Assembly (NCBI RefSeq): GCF_900141705.1
Contig: NZ_FQYM01000016.1
Coordinates: forward strand, 1 to 64,000
Direction: 5' to 3'
Origin: Fibrobacter sp. UWP2
GTDB lineage: Bacteria; Fibrobacterota; Fibrobacteria; Fibrobacterales; Fibrobacteraceae
Length of the DNA: 64,000 bases
In this document: in pieces, positions 52,725 through 62,088 of the stretch
How positions within the stretch are numbered: position 1 is the first letter of the stretch
Layout of the letters: each line of letters opens with the position of its first letter
Translations under genes and position numbers: made by a program
Notes under the pieces: model-generated
Databases searched by the model: none
What the model saw: only the letters and a program-made list of their open reading frames with translations
Told to the model about the DNA's origin: nothing

Positions 52725-53834
52725 TTAGTTATGCGGCGGCATGTCCCGCAGCGAGAGTGTCCTGTACCGAATACGCAAAGGAATCGACAAAAAGATCCGC
52801 TTCCAATCAAAAAACGCAAAGAAAACGCCCTCGGACCAGTGAAAAGCCATTATACGAAAAGCGCGCATCCTCTTGTAACAAATCCTGCGAAGAGCCCTGT
52901 ACTGTTGCCACGCGGCATAATTCCCAAAATTCCCGCCTGCAAGCACTTCGTCAAGCAACAGGTGACCGCGACGGGCATCAGGCCTGCAAAGCAAGAGGGA
53001 CGCATCCAAAGCAAAAATCTTCTGCAGAACCCACATCATGGCGCCGCCCATGACACCAAGCCCCAAGTACTTTAAACGGGATGCCACGTAGTCGCGCTCC
53101 TCGGGAGTCGCCGACCGAAGCAAAATAAAGTAATCCGTTATTTGGCGTAACCCAACTCCCCCAGTCAAAAGATGGCGCTCGATGTGCGCGAGCTGCATTA
53201 CCAAGGCGAACATGGCAGAGGGTACGTTAAATCCCTCGGGCACGGGCAACAGATCCACAAGTTCTTCACGCAGGTACTTTTGCAGGCGGGCATTCAAAAA
53301 CGGGTTGAAGAATCCCGATGACGGACGGAAGTGCACCTCGACACTAATGCCTTTTTCGTTAGAAACCATGTGCACGTGATGCGAGCTCTTTTCAGAACCT
53401 TCGAGCAGTTTTTTTTGCCGAAGCCAATCAATGACATCCTTTTTGCCGCCGTCCACCCAAATGTCAATGTCGCCCAGCTGGCGTGCAAAGCGGTCCGGGT
53501 AGAGCCTCGCGTTCGCAGGTCCCTTGAGGATCGCCGAACGACGTCCCTCGGCATCGACAAACCGCGTCAGCCGTGCCGCCTCGTCATAGAACTTCTGGTT
53601 GAGCCCCCTGGTGCTCTCGGCGTCACTCGCCCACTGGAAGGCTATCTCCCTGGGAGGGCGGAATTCGGCCTGCAACCGCGACACACCGCCATACAAAATC
53701 CCAAGCATCAACTGCTTTTCGGCAAGCCCATATACGCTTTCCCATTCTTCGGGAGTCAAGCGGAAGCAAAAATCCGCATCTACCCCCAGGGAAAAACGCA
53801 GCAAAGCAACAAACTTGTCTTTAAGCACATCCAT
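52725..53834 (-). CDS. Nucleotidyltransferase-fold protein (PF14907-type)
   Basis: The protein has 369 residues from ATG 53834. It has a nucleotidyltransferase core with LKGPANARLYPDRFARQLGD followed by GDIDIWVDGG (Asp122, Asp124), then HHVHMVSNEKGISVEVHFRPS, then a helical C-terminus (ITDYFILLRSATPEERDYV). The family (called NTP_transf_5 in Pfam) is frequent near HPr-kinase-like and PqqD-like genes of peptide-type clusters. A close paralog with the same motif positions is at 58089-59183. No direct role has been proved. Confidence 0.85.
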   Translation of the reverse strand: MDVLKDKFVALLRFSLGVDADFCFRLTPEEWESVYGLAEKQLMLGILYGGVSRLQAEFRPPREIAFQWASDAESTRGLNQKFYDEAARLTRFVDAEGRRSAILKGPANARLYPDRFARQLGDIDIWVDGGKKDVIDWLRQKKLLEGSEKSSHHVHMVSNEKGISVEVHFRPSSGFFNPFLNARLQKYLREELVDLLPVPEGFNVPSAMFALVMQLAHIERHLLTGGVGLRQITDYFILLRSATPEERDYVASRLKYLGLGVMGGAMMWVLQKIFALDASLLLCRPDARRGHLLLDEVLAGGNFGNYAAWQQYRALRRICYKRMRAFRIMAFHWSEGVFFAFFDWKRIFLSIPLRIRYRTLSLRDMPPHN

Positions 53835-53927
53835 TTGCAAGCCTAAATATAACAATAATGAAAAAACGAACACAAAAAAAAACGAATGGATGCACTTTCA
53901 CTATTCAAAAAGGTTAAATTAAAAGAC

Positions 53928-54821
53928 ATGCACTACAAACCTTATCGCGACTTGCTTCTTGAACTCTTCCCCAACTACCTCAAGGTTCGCAAAATGCCCC
54001 TGAACGGCGGTTTCAGCTGCCCGAACCTCGACGGCACCAAGAGCTATTCCGGCTGCAGCTACTGCAACAACCGCAGCTTCAGCCCGGTCTTTGACCAGGC
54101 CAAGGTCCAAATCCAGGAACAGCTTGACACGTTCGTGCCCAAGCTTCGCGAAAAATACCCGAACGCAGGGATCCTTGCCTACCTGCAGCCCTACACCAAC
54201 ACGCACGCGCCGCTCGAGCGCCTGCACGAAATCATCGACCCCATTGTAAAGCACAAGGAAGTCGCCGGACTTGCCATCGGCACGCGCCCCGACTGCCTCG
54301 AAGACGACAAGATTGCGTACCTGGCTGGGCTCAACCAAAAGAAGCCCATCATTGTCGAGATTGGGCTGCAAACGGCAAACGACCTCACGCTCGCCGCCAT
54401 CAACCGCAGGCACACCCTCGCCGAATTCGAGGATGCCGTCAAGCGCTGCAAGGCGGCGGGGCTCACCGTCACGACCCACGTGATTGTGGGGCTCCCGGAC
54501 GAGAATATGAACGACTTCAAGCACACCGCACAGGTAGTGCACGACCTCGGCCTCGCCGCAGTCAAAATCCACCCGCTTCATATTGTGGCAGGGACCATGA
54601 TGGCGCAAGACTTCTCGAGCGGCGAAATCAAGCTGCTCTCGTTCGAGGAATACTGCGAAGCCGTCGCCGAGATGATCAAGATTATCGGTCCCGACATCGC
54701 CATTGAACGTTTTAGTGGCGAAAGCCCCAGCGAAATGCTCCTCGCCCCCAACTGGTGTGGGGAACGCGAAAAAATCATTGAGCAGGTAGAAAAAATACTG
54801 AGCCAAGGCGACCAGGCGTAA
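53928..54821 (+). CDS. TIGR01212-type radical SAM protein (YhcC family)
   Basis: The protein has 297 residues from ATG 53928 (MHYKPYRDLLLELFPN); an ATG at 53886 would add 14 residues. The Fe-S cluster cysteines are CPNLDGTKSYSGCSYCNN, with the family's long first spacing, followed by YLQPYTNTHAPLERLHEI and GTRPDCLEDDKI. The family is widespread and its substrate is unknown. It faces away from the surrounding ABC/PqqD cluster, so it is likely an unrelated housekeeping gene. Confidence 0.9.
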   Translation: MHYKPYRDLLLELFPNYLKVRKMPLNGGFSCPNLDGTKSYSGCSYCNNRSFSPVFDQAKVQIQEQLDTFVPKLREKYPNAGILAYLQPYTNTHAPLERLHEIIDPIVKHKEVAGLAIGTRPDCLEDDKIAYLAGLNQKKPIIVEIGLQTANDLTLAAINRRHTLAEFEDAVKRCKAAGLTVTTHVIVGLPDENMNDFKHTAQVVHDLGLAAVKIHPLHIVAGTMMAQDFSSGEIKLLSFEEYCEAVAEMIKIIGPDIAIERFSGESPSEMLLAPNWCGEREKIIEQVEKILSQGDQA

Positions 54822-54838
54822 GGCCGACTTTAAATCAG

Positions 54839-56431
54839 TTACAGCGTGACCGTCTCGTCACACAGTTCGCAAACCACCTTGCGGTGCGTTATAAAGATCA
54901 TCGTCTTTTGCGGGTAGGCGGCAAAAAGCCGCAGGTACATTTCGCGCTCGGTCGCCTCGTCGAGCGACGCGCTGATTTCGTCGAGCAGCAAAATGGAACC
55001 CGGTCGCAACAAACCGCGGGCCACGGCAATGCGCTCCGCCTGTCCTTCGCTAAGACCACAGCCGCGTTCGCCCAGTTCGGTATCGAGCCCTTGCGGCAAG
55101 TCATGCACAAAGTCGGCGCAGGCCGTGTGGAGGGCGGCATTCAATTCTTCCTCAGTCGCCGAGGGCTTCGCCAGCAGCAGGTTGTAACGAACCGAGCCGC
55201 TCATGAGCGTGTTGCCCTGCGGAACAAAAACATAGGCAGAACGCGGCAAATGCGTAATCAAGCCCGAAGTCGGCTTTATGAACCCGAGCATCAGGCGGAA
55301 CAAGGTCGACTTCCCCACGCCGGTCTCGCCCATCAAGGCAGTCTTGCTGCCGGGCTTGAACTCGTGTGTAAAATGCGAGAGAATTTCACGGTCGCCCTTG
55401 GCATAGCGGAACGTGACGTCGTCAAAAACGATTTCACCCTTTTTTGGGGCGTCGGGCAGGTGAACGTCCTCAGGTTCGTCCAACCTGTTGGTCTCCAGTT
55501 CTTCCAGGCGGTCAATGCTCGCCGTCGCATGGATGACCTGCGGTGCCATGTTCAAAAGCGAAAGGATGGGCTGCTGGATCTGCCCCACCAGCTGTAAAAA
55601 AGAGGTCATCACGCCGAAAGTGATGGCGCCACTGCGAAGCCCGAGACCGCCCCACACAAAGGCCAGCATGTAGCCGAGCCCAAAAGTACAGCCAAGCATG
55701 AACCGCGTAATCGTGGTAAAGCGCGTGCGGCGCAAAACATTCCCGCGCAAATCCCGCTGCATGGAATCCAGCTGGTCTGCCATCCAACGCTCGCTCTCCA
55801 TGGAGCGCAAAACCACATTGTGCTCCACGCCCTCCTGCACATGCATTTGGATGCGGCTTTCGCCTTCGCGAATCTCGAGCGTCATGTGGCGCAGCCTATG
55901 CGCCACGAACTTGCCCACCACAATCGCCACCGGCGTGAGCAAAACCAGCGCCCAGGCAAGTCGCGCGTCAAACCAGCGCATCAGCAAAAAGGCGCCCACC
56001 AGCTGGCAAGAGGTCACCACGATTTGCGGTAGCGTCGCCGAGAGAACGTCGCCCACCGCCTCAATGTCCTTGGAGAGTCGCGATGTCACGTCGCCCGAAT
56101 GCAGTTCCTTTTCGTCGTAAAGCCTACGGTTGAACATGCTGCTGAACAACCGCAAACGAAGCTCGTTCGTTTTGCGCACGTTCGCCGAAGTCGTCATGTA
56201 CATGTAGACCTGGCGCAAAACGACTCCGCCCACGATTGTCCCCACAAGGAAAACCACCATGCGAATAATGTCGGCATCGCTCCCGTTTTTTATGGTAACG
56301 TCAATAAAATGCTTGCTGAGGCATACCATGAGGAGGCCAAACGAAACCTGCAAAAGCCCCACTGCAACGCGGACTAACGCATTGAAACGGATTCCGCTTG
56401 TATTACGCCACAGCCAAGCCAGGTACTTCAT
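54839..56431 (-). CDS. ABC exporter (membrane and ATPase domains fused)
   Basis: The protein has 530 residues from ATG 56431, which overlaps the PqqD-like stop by four bases (ATGA). The membrane domain has about five or six hydrophobic segments up to residue 300. The ATPase follows: Walker A GETGVGKST, signature LSEGQAERIAVARGL, Walker B ILLLDEISASLD and His in ITHRK. No N-terminal peptidase domain of the C39 type is present. Small exporters of this build move peptides, lipids or glycans; with its neighbours it is likely to export a modified peptide. Confidence 0.9.
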   Translation of the reverse strand: MKYLAWLWRNTSGIRFNALVRVAVGLLQVSFGLLMVCLSKHFIDVTIKNGSDADIIRMVVFLVGTIVGGVVLRQVYMYMTTSANVRKTNELRLRLFSSMFNRRLYDEKELHSGDVTSRLSKDIEAVGDVLSATLPQIVVTSCQLVGAFLLMRWFDARLAWALVLLTPVAIVVGKFVAHRLRHMTLEIREGESRIQMHVQEGVEHNVVLRSMESERWMADQLDSMQRDLRGNVLRRTRFTTITRFMLGCTFGLGYMLAFVWGGLGLRSGAITFGVMTSFLQLVGQIQQPILSLLNMAPQVIHATASIDRLEELETNRLDEPEDVHLPDAPKKGEIVFDDVTFRYAKGDREILSHFTHEFKPGSKTALMGETGVGKSTLFRLMLGFIKPTSGLITHLPRSAYVFVPQGNTLMSGSVRYNLLLAKPSATEEELNAALHTACADFVHDLPQGLDTELGERGCGLSEGQAERIAVARGLLRPGSILLLDEISASLDEATEREMYLRLFAAYPQKTMIFITHRKVVCELCDETVTL

Positions 56432-56694
56432 TCCACCACGCCGACTTTTTGCCACTCGTCCACAATCGAGGCCACATCCGCGCGAGCCTGTTCCTGCGCA
56501 ACGTCATATTCACCGCAAAGGGCTTCCGTCAGGCTGTCGATGGTAAACTCGCCCTCGGCAGCCTTTTGCCACAGCCAGGCGGCCGTTTCATTTAGGCAGA
56601 GCATACGTCCAAAATCGAGGGCTCCCAGCCCCTCGCCCATAATCACCTGTTCGCCGCACACTTCGCGCAGCACAAAGCCGTCCTTGAGTTTCAT
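56428..56694 (-). CDS. PqqD family protein (peptide-recognition-type fold)
   Basis: The protein has 88 residues. It has the PqqD fold: FVLREVCGEQVIMGEG, LNETAAWLWQKAAEGEFTID, and a C-terminal helix (VASIVDEWQKVGVVE). In ribosomally made peptide pathways such proteins are recognition elements that hold the leader peptide for the modifying enzyme. It sits between an HPr-kinase-like/peptidase fusion and an ABC exporter on one strand, with its stop overlapping the exporter start. Confidence 0.9.
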   Translation of the reverse strand: MKLKDGFVLREVCGEQVIMGEGLGALDFGRMLCLNETAAWLWQKAAEGEFTIDSLTEALCGEYDVAQEQARADVASIVDEWQKVGVVE

Positions 56695-56745
56695 GCCTGT
56701 TCCTTAAAAAAAATACATGCCAAATATATAAAACAAACGACGAAA

Positions 56746-58089
56746 TCAAACGGTCTTGAACATTCTGCGTAGTTTAGCGCACACTCGCCTGGGCAAAAAA
56801 AGCCATTTTCGAACAGGGCAAAGCCACACCCAAAGCTTGGCAGCACAGCGGCGTGGCAAAAAATCCATGGAGCGGCGCCTGCCGTTGGCGCCCACCACAT
56901 GAGTAGCGATTGCCTTCACATCGTTCAATGTGCAATGTTCAACACCCGCCAGGTTTCCGTCCCCCATGAGGGTCACACTTTCGCCTTCCAGCGCAATGAC
57001 CCGGTGTACCACATAGCGGGAGCCCTCCACAAAGGCAAGCACCACATCGCCCACCTTGACCTTTTGAGGTTTCGCAAGCACCACACTTTCGCGGCCGCCC
57101 TCCACAAAGGGGAGCATGCTGCGACCGTTCACGGGGAACGTGACGCACACACCCGATTGAACCAGACGGATGGCTTCTGCCATAATCTGGGCGTCCGTCG
57201 GGGTTTTCGCTGCCACGGCATCAAAACAGATCTTTGCCGCCGCCTCGTCGGGCAGGCATTCCAGGTAATACATCCTGGCGGACTTTGCAAGCGCATTCTC
57301 CGTCTGGTGCAAGGAATCCGCCATGGCGCGATCCCAGCGCTTTCCCGAAATGCTAATCACAAGCGCGGCATAAGCTTCGACACCCTCCAAACGGCGAATC
57401 TTGTTGTAGGGAGCCTGACTCAAAAGCACAATGCCTCCCAAGGGGAGAGCCACATTCTTGTAGCACGGAGTCTTCCCGCTCCACGGCGAACCGTAGACCC
57501 AAATTCCGTCTTCCCGAATGCGCACCACCGGATTGTCGTCGTTTATGAGTTCGCAACCATCGATGTACTTGAGCCAGAGCCTTGCGTGCGTACTCTTGCC
57601 CGTCCCGCTCTTGCCCAAAAACAGGTAGCCCATGCCCGAGTGACTCACGACAGCCGCGTGAAAAAGAGCCGTTCCCATTTTTGATGTTGACAAGGCATAC
57701 AAAACCATCAAGGAATTGTTCAAGGCAAACTTTGGGAAAGAATCCTCCAGCAAAAGTTTTGCACTGGAATAATCCGGCGTACAAACCAATGTTCCCGTAA
57801 GGGAACTGCCCAAATAGAACTCATAAACCGATTCGCCCGCGCCCGTGTGCCCGCACACAATGCGCTGCCCCTCGTCTTCTTGGCGTGTTTCCTCCACAAA
57901 TTCCACGGCAGGCGTTCCGTCCGCACTAGCTTCGCGATTTTCAATATTCAATTCAAAAATCAAGCTGGAGCCGGCATCGGATTCAGGGCACTCGAAGGGA
58001 CCTGCGTTCTCCAGCATCCCGTCAAAAGCGAATTCCGCCTTCACGGCAAAAACATGACCTGCGACCTTGTAAAACCTAGTGTTCAACAT
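56746..58089 (-). CDS. HPr-kinase/PEPCK-like ATPase fused to an S26B-like signal peptidase domain
   Basis: The protein has 447 residues from ATG 58089 (MLNTRFYKVAGHV), overlapping the upstream gene's TGA by four bases; a longer frame exists without a good start. Residues about 140-300 hold the P-loop FLGKSGTGKST (Gly159-Thr167) and INDDNPVV, as in HprK-related kinases. Residues about 315-425 resemble S26 peptidases of the Ser/His (SipW-like) type, with Ser324 in NGRSMLPF, His362 in YVVHRVIAL and LMGDGN. I have not seen these two activities fused before. It may phosphorylate and cut a peptide. Confidence 0.82.
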   Translation of the reverse strand: MLNTRFYKVAGHVFAVKAEFAFDGMLENAGPFECPESDAGSSLIFELNIENREASADGTPAVEFVEETRQEDEGQRIVCGHTGAGESVYEFYLGSSLTGTLVCTPDYSSAKLLLEDSFPKFALNNSLMVLYALSTSKMGTALFHAAVVSHSGMGYLFLGKSGTGKSTHARLWLKYIDGCELINDDNPVVRIREDGIWVYGSPWSGKTPCYKNVALPLGGIVLLSQAPYNKIRRLEGVEAYAALVISISGKRWDRAMADSLHQTENALAKSARMYYLECLPDEAAAKICFDAVAAKTPTDAQIMAEAIRLVQSGVCVTFPVNGRSMLPFVEGGRESVVLAKPQKVKVGDVVLAFVEGSRYVVHRVIALEGESVTLMGDGNLAGVEHCTLNDVKAIATHVVGANGRRRSMDFLPRRCAAKLWVWLCPVRKWLFLPRRVCAKLRRMFKTV

Positions 58090-59183
58090 CACCTCCCGCC
58101 CAAGGCGAGCTTTCCCACCCTCATGCGTTTGGGAATCAACGAGATAGTCGCCTTCCAATACCTGAATTCACACCAAATGACCTCGACCGGGTCAAACGGA
58201 ATAAAACGGACAGCCCTGATGCGGTCCTTGACCCAACGTCTCAAAATTCCCTTGTTGTAGCGACTGTCATAGAATCCAAAGTTCCCGCCCGAAAGAATCA
58301 CCTTAAGCAGCCACTTGCCTCGGTAAGCGTCCGGCACGCATAGCATCTGCTCGTGCCCCAACGCAAGGACCTCCTGCAGAACCCACATCACCGCAGCGGC
58401 AATGTAACTGAGCCCCAGACGGCGCAACTGCCGCGCCACATACTCGCGATCTTCGCTGGAGGCATTTTGCAGCAGGACATAATAGTCCACCAGCTGGCGG
58501 AGGCCAATACCACCACCAAACAAGTGCTGGTATATGTGCGACAATTGCATCACCAGGGCAAAACGGAACGAGGGTACGTAAAATCCCTCGGGTACAAGCT
58601 CCAGGTTTTTCAACTCAGAGTTCAAATAAGCCTGCAAACGACGGTTGGCAAAGGGATTTCTGCTGCCCGAAGAAGCCCTGTAATGAATCTCCACCGTAAC
58701 GCCGTTAGCATCCTTAGGAAGGTGCACGTGATGGCGACTACAGGGTCCTACAGGGAAATGCATTTTTTTTAAGAGCGCAAGGACATTTTCACGACCGCCT
58801 TCAACCCAAAGGTCTATGTCACCGGGCTGGCGAATCAAAGGATCGGGGTAAAGCCGGGAATTCGCCTGCCCCTTCAAAACGGCCGTACGGACTCCCTCCG
58901 CCACAAAAAGGGATGTCAGGCGCGCCGCCTCCTTATTCTGCAAAAGGTTCATCCCCTTGACTGCCTCGGCCTCGTAAGCCAAGCGCATCAAAACTGGAAC
59001 GGGGGGACGGTTGCCCTTGGGCAAACGATTGATCGCCTCATACAAAATTCCAATTAAAGATTGTTTTGACGCCTGCTTATAGAGGAGACCCCATTCTTCT
59101 GCCGACAAAAGTTCCAAATTCGCCATCGACTGACCCAAGCCGGCTCGTAACAAAAGGAACAGATGACTATAGTACGTGGTCAT
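58089..59183 (-). CDS. Nucleotidyltransferase-fold protein (PF14907-type), paralog of 52725-53834
   Basis: The protein has 364 residues from ATG 59183 (MTTYYSHLFLLLRAGLG), chosen because the alignment with its paralog begins there. It has the same core: LKGQANSRLYPDPLIRQPGD and GDIDLWVEGG (Asp122, Asp124), HHVHLPKDANGVTVEIHYRAS, and the helical end with IGLRQLVDYYVLLQNAS. It is first in the minus-strand unit that continues with the kinase/peptidase fusion, PqqD and ABC genes, with an ATGA overlap to the next gene. It is divergent from argH. Confidence 0.85.
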   Translation of the reverse strand: MTTYYSHLFLLLRAGLGQSMANLELLSAEEWGLLYKQASKQSLIGILYEAINRLPKGNRPPVPVLMRLAYEAEAVKGMNLLQNKEAARLTSLFVAEGVRTAVLKGQANSRLYPDPLIRQPGDIDLWVEGGRENVLALLKKMHFPVGPCSRHHVHLPKDANGVTVEIHYRASSGSRNPFANRRLQAYLNSELKNLELVPEGFYVPSFRFALVMQLSHIYQHLFGGGIGLRQLVDYYVLLQNASSEDREYVARQLRRLGLSYIAAAVMWVLQEVLALGHEQMLCVPDAYRGKWLLKVILSGGNFGFYDSRYNKGILRRWVKDRIRAVRFIPFDPVEVIWCEFRYWKATISLIPKRMRVGKLALGGR

Positions 59184-59265
59184 AGAAAACATTAAAAATA
59201 TAGCAAAGGCCAAATATCCAGTCCCTCTTTTCTTTCTATATTTGAGCGCGAAAGAGGATTTTAAA

Positions 59266-60675
59266 ATGGCAAAAAAAAGTACCCAGACAAACATGTGGAC
59301 TGGCCGCTTCGCCAGTGGAATGGCCCAGAGCATGGTCGATTTAAGCTTTAGCCTGCAGTTCGACGCCGAGCTCATCGAAGAGGACATCGAAGGGAGCATC
59401 GGTCATGGCAAGGGGCTTGTGGAATCGGGCGTACTCAGCAAGGCGGAATACAAGAAGATTTGCGACGGGCTCAAGTCCATCCTCAAGGACTACCACGAAG
59501 GCAAGAACCTTTGGAAAGAGAGCGACGAGGACATCCACATGGCGGTGGAACGCGTGCTCACCGAACGCATCGGCCCCCTCGGCAAAAAGATCCACACGGG
59601 CCGCAGCCGTAACGATCAGGTGGCGACGGACTTCAAGCTCTACATGCGCCACCGTGCCGCCGAAATCCGCGCCCTCGAGGTCTCGCTTATGGAGACGGTC
59701 CTCGACCTCGCCAAAAAGTATTTCGGCAAGATGATGCCCGGCTACACCCACATGCAGCAGGCGCAGCCCATCTACTTCAGCCATTACCTGATGAGCATGT
59801 TCTTTGCCGTGAGCCGCGACGTGAAGCGTCTCGACAACTTCTTGGAACTGCACAGCGAACTCCCGCTCGGTAGCGGCGCCATGGCCGGCTCCGCCTTCCC
59901 GTACCACCGCGCCTTGGTGGCCAAGGAACTCGGATTTAAGGGAGTTTCCCCGAACAGCATCGACGCAGTGAGCCACCGCGATATGATGCTCGAATTTGAA
60001 GCCGACCTCGCGATTATCGCAAACACCTTGAGCCGCTACGCCGAGGACTTTGTGAACTGGAGCACCAGCGAATTCGGGTTCCTCATCCTGCACGACGCGT
60101 TTAGCAGCGGATCTTCCATGATGCCGCAAAAGAAAAACCCCGACTCCATGGAACTCATCCGCGGAAAGTCGGGCCGCATGCTCGGCAACTTCAGCGCCAT
60201 GTACACGCTGGTGAAGGGAGCTCCGCTCAGCTACAGCCGCGACCTGCAAGAAGACAAGGAACCGGTCTTTGACAGCGTCCACAACGTGAAGGTCATCCTC
60301 CGCGTGATGAAGGAGGCTCTGGAAAGCGCACGCTTTAACTTCGACAAGATGCACGCGAAGATGCTGCCGGCGCTTTTGGCCACCGACCTCGCAGATTTGC
60401 TGGTCGAATCCGGCGTGCCGTTCCGCGACGCCCACCACGTGGTCGGTAGCCTAGTCGGCGAAGCCGCCCGCCAAGGCCTTGAATTCACGGACCTCAGTGA
60501 CGAGGCCTGGGCAAGCGCCGGCGTCCCGAACGTAAAGCAGATGAAGAAGACGCTCACCTTCGAATACAGCGTTTCCCGCCGTAACATCGAAGGCGGAACA
60601 GGCCCCAAGAGCGTCAAACAGCAGTTTGTGAAGGCTACAGCCCTCCTCAAAAAATTCGCCAACTTGCGTCCATAA
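59266..60675 (+). CDS. argH: Argininosuccinate lyase
   Basis: The protein has 469 residues from ATG 59266 (MAKKSTQTNMWTGRF), nine bases after AGAGG. The fumarase/lyase superfamily signature GSSMMPQKKNPDSMELIRGK holds the catalytic loop, and HTGRSRNDQVATD and YTHMQQAQP are the usual substrate segments. It cleaves argininosuccinate to arginine and fumarate. The rest of the arginine pathway is not in the window. Confidence 0.96.
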   Translation: MAKKSTQTNMWTGRFASGMAQSMVDLSFSLQFDAELIEEDIEGSIGHGKGLVESGVLSKAEYKKICDGLKSILKDYHEGKNLWKESDEDIHMAVERVLTERIGPLGKKIHTGRSRNDQVATDFKLYMRHRAAEIRALEVSLMETVLDLAKKYFGKMMPGYTHMQQAQPIYFSHYLMSMFFAVSRDVKRLDNFLELHSELPLGSGAMAGSAFPYHRALVAKELGFKGVSPNSIDAVSHRDMMLEFEADLAIIANTLSRYAEDFVNWSTSEFGFLILHDAFSSGSSMMPQKKNPDSMELIRGKSGRMLGNFSAMYTLVKGAPLSYSRDLQEDKEPVFDSVHNVKVILRVMKEALESARFNFDKMHAKMLPALLATDLADLLVESGVPFRDAHHVVGSLVGEAARQGLEFTDLSDEAWASAGVPNVKQMKKTLTFEYSVSRRNIEGGTGPKSVKQQFVKATALLKKFANLRP

Positions 60676-60759
60676 AATTCAAGATTCAAGCAGCAAGCGG
60701 AACCACTGGCAGTTTCAACATCCTTGCCATTGAATTCCCCAATTAATTATAAAGACAGG

Positions 60760-61419
60760 CTATTTTTTGTCTTGTGGCACTAACCGTTCCACAATGCGGA
60801 ACAGGTCGTTGTAAATCTCGAGAAAATCCTCGATCCAAATCGGGTCGCGCTCGCCCACTATGTGGAACGTCTCCTCGAGCGTGTGCTGGGCGTTGTAAGG
60901 GCCCACAAGCGTCCCTTCGGGCTGGCTGTAGTTGCCGTGCTGATACGCGGTAACCGCGGCCAGGCGTGCGCGGTAACTACGGCGGAGGCGCGCAATCAAA
61001 GCGGAACGGAGCGAAAGCAGCTCCTCGTGGGCGTCCAAGAACTTGGAATCCAAAATCCACTGTTCCACCATCTTGAGGCGTCGACCAATGGACTCGCGCT
61101 CCGTGGAGGGCACCAGCATGAACTTGGCGGCAATAGTCTTGCGGATCCGGGCCAGTTCGCCATTAAGGAGATCCGCATTCCAAAACACCATGGGCTGCAC
61201 TTCGGCCTGCGAAACAGATTCCGCCGCAGGCGTGTGCGTTTTGAGCCAGCGATCCAGCTTGTCGAGGACCATGCCCGCCTCGGGCATACGGTCAATGGCC
61301 ACGTACTCCTGCGCACGCGTGAGCAACGAATCGGCATAGACCATGCGCCAGTGGGGCAACTTGCCCGACTTGCGGATGCCGTCCATGCTCAGCCGAATGT
61401 TGTCGATACGCGTCTGCAT
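60760..61419 (-). CDS. Uncharacterised helical protein at the end of the MotA/MotB-like operon
   Basis: The protein has 219 residues, mostly predicted helix (SLLTRAQEYVAIDRMPEAGMVLDKLDRWL) with no signal peptide and no motif I recognise. It starts six bases after the MotB-like stop and is the last gene of a four-gene unit. A role tied to the proton channel is implied only by position. Confidence 0.65.
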   Translation of the reverse strand: MQTRIDNIRLSMDGIRKSGKLPHWRMVYADSLLTRAQEYVAIDRMPEAGMVLDKLDRWLKTHTPAAESVSQAEVQPMVFWNADLLNGELARIRKTIAAKFMLVPSTERESIGRRLKMVEQWILDSKFLDAHEELLSLRSALIARLRRSYRARLAAVTAYQHGNYSQPEGTLVGPYNAQHTLEETFHIVGERDPIWIEDFLEIYNDLFRIVERLVPQDKK

Positions 61420-61425
61420 TCTTCC

Positions 61426-62085
61426 CTACTTCGCCTTCTTTTCGTCGTCGCCCATCTTTTGAAGAGGCGTCACACCGATTTCCACGCGACGGTTCAAACG
61501 GCGGTGCTCGTCGCTGTCGTTGGGGTACTTGGGCTGGAACTCGCCAAAACCCGCGGCAAACAGCCTGTCGGGCGGGAAACCCTGCTTGATCAAGGTCTTC
61601 ACCACGTTCACGGCGCGTTCCGTAGAAAGGTTCCAGTTGGTATAGTACGGGTGCTTGAAGTCCTTAAAGGGCACGTCGTCGGTAAAACCGCTCACCATGA
61701 TCACGTCGCTCTCGCCGAGCACGTCCAAAAGGCCCCTGCTAATGCCCTCAATCACACGCACGCCCTCGTCGGTCAAGTCCGCCCCGTTCACCGGGAAAAG
61801 GAAGCTCGCCTGAATCTGGATTTTGCCGTCTTCAAGGGCAATCAAACCCTTTTCGATGGACGACTTTAGGCTCTGTGACAAAAGTGCATTGCGTTCGCTG
61901 GCGATTTTCCTCATTTCTTCTTGGCAGCTGAGCACTTCCTCTTCGGTACGGGTAAGGTCCTCGGCCTTTTGCTCCTTGAGGGTCGCCATCGCCACAAACG
62001 CGAGGATGAACAGCGAAACCAGGGCTACACCCAAGTCCGTATAGGCCATCCACGGGTTGTTGTTTTCTTCGCGACGCAGTCGCAT
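61426..62085 (-). CDS. MotB/OmpA-like peptidoglycan-binding stator protein
   Basis: The protein has 219 residues. A single membrane span carries an acidic residue (PWMAYTDLGVALVSLFILAFVAM, Asp17), as in MotB, TolR, ExbD and ZorB stators. After a helical linker, an OmpA-type domain follows (about residues 95-210) with ADLTDEGVRVIEGI, VSGFTDDVPF and NLSTERAVNVVKTLI; NRRVEIGV ends it. It should bind the cell wall and form the proton path with its neighbour. Confidence 0.88.
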   Translation of the reverse strand: MRLRREENNNPWMAYTDLGVALVSLFILAFVAMATLKEQKAEDLTRTEEEVLSCQEEMRKIASERNALLSQSLKSSIEKGLIALEDGKIQIQASFLFPVNGADLTDEGVRVIEGISRGLLDVLGESDVIMVSGFTDDVPFKDFKHPYYTNWNLSTERAVNVVKTLIKQGFPPDRLFAAGFGEFQPKYPNDSDEHRRLNRRVEIGVTPLQKMGDDEKKAK

Positions 62086-62088
62086 AGG

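Noticed and set aside
53928-54821. Radical SAM gene as the peptide-modifying enzyme of the PqqD island
   Set aside because: It is on the opposite strand, belongs to the widespread TIGR01212 family without a SPASM domain, and is not coupled to the island genes. I keep it as a housekeeping gene.
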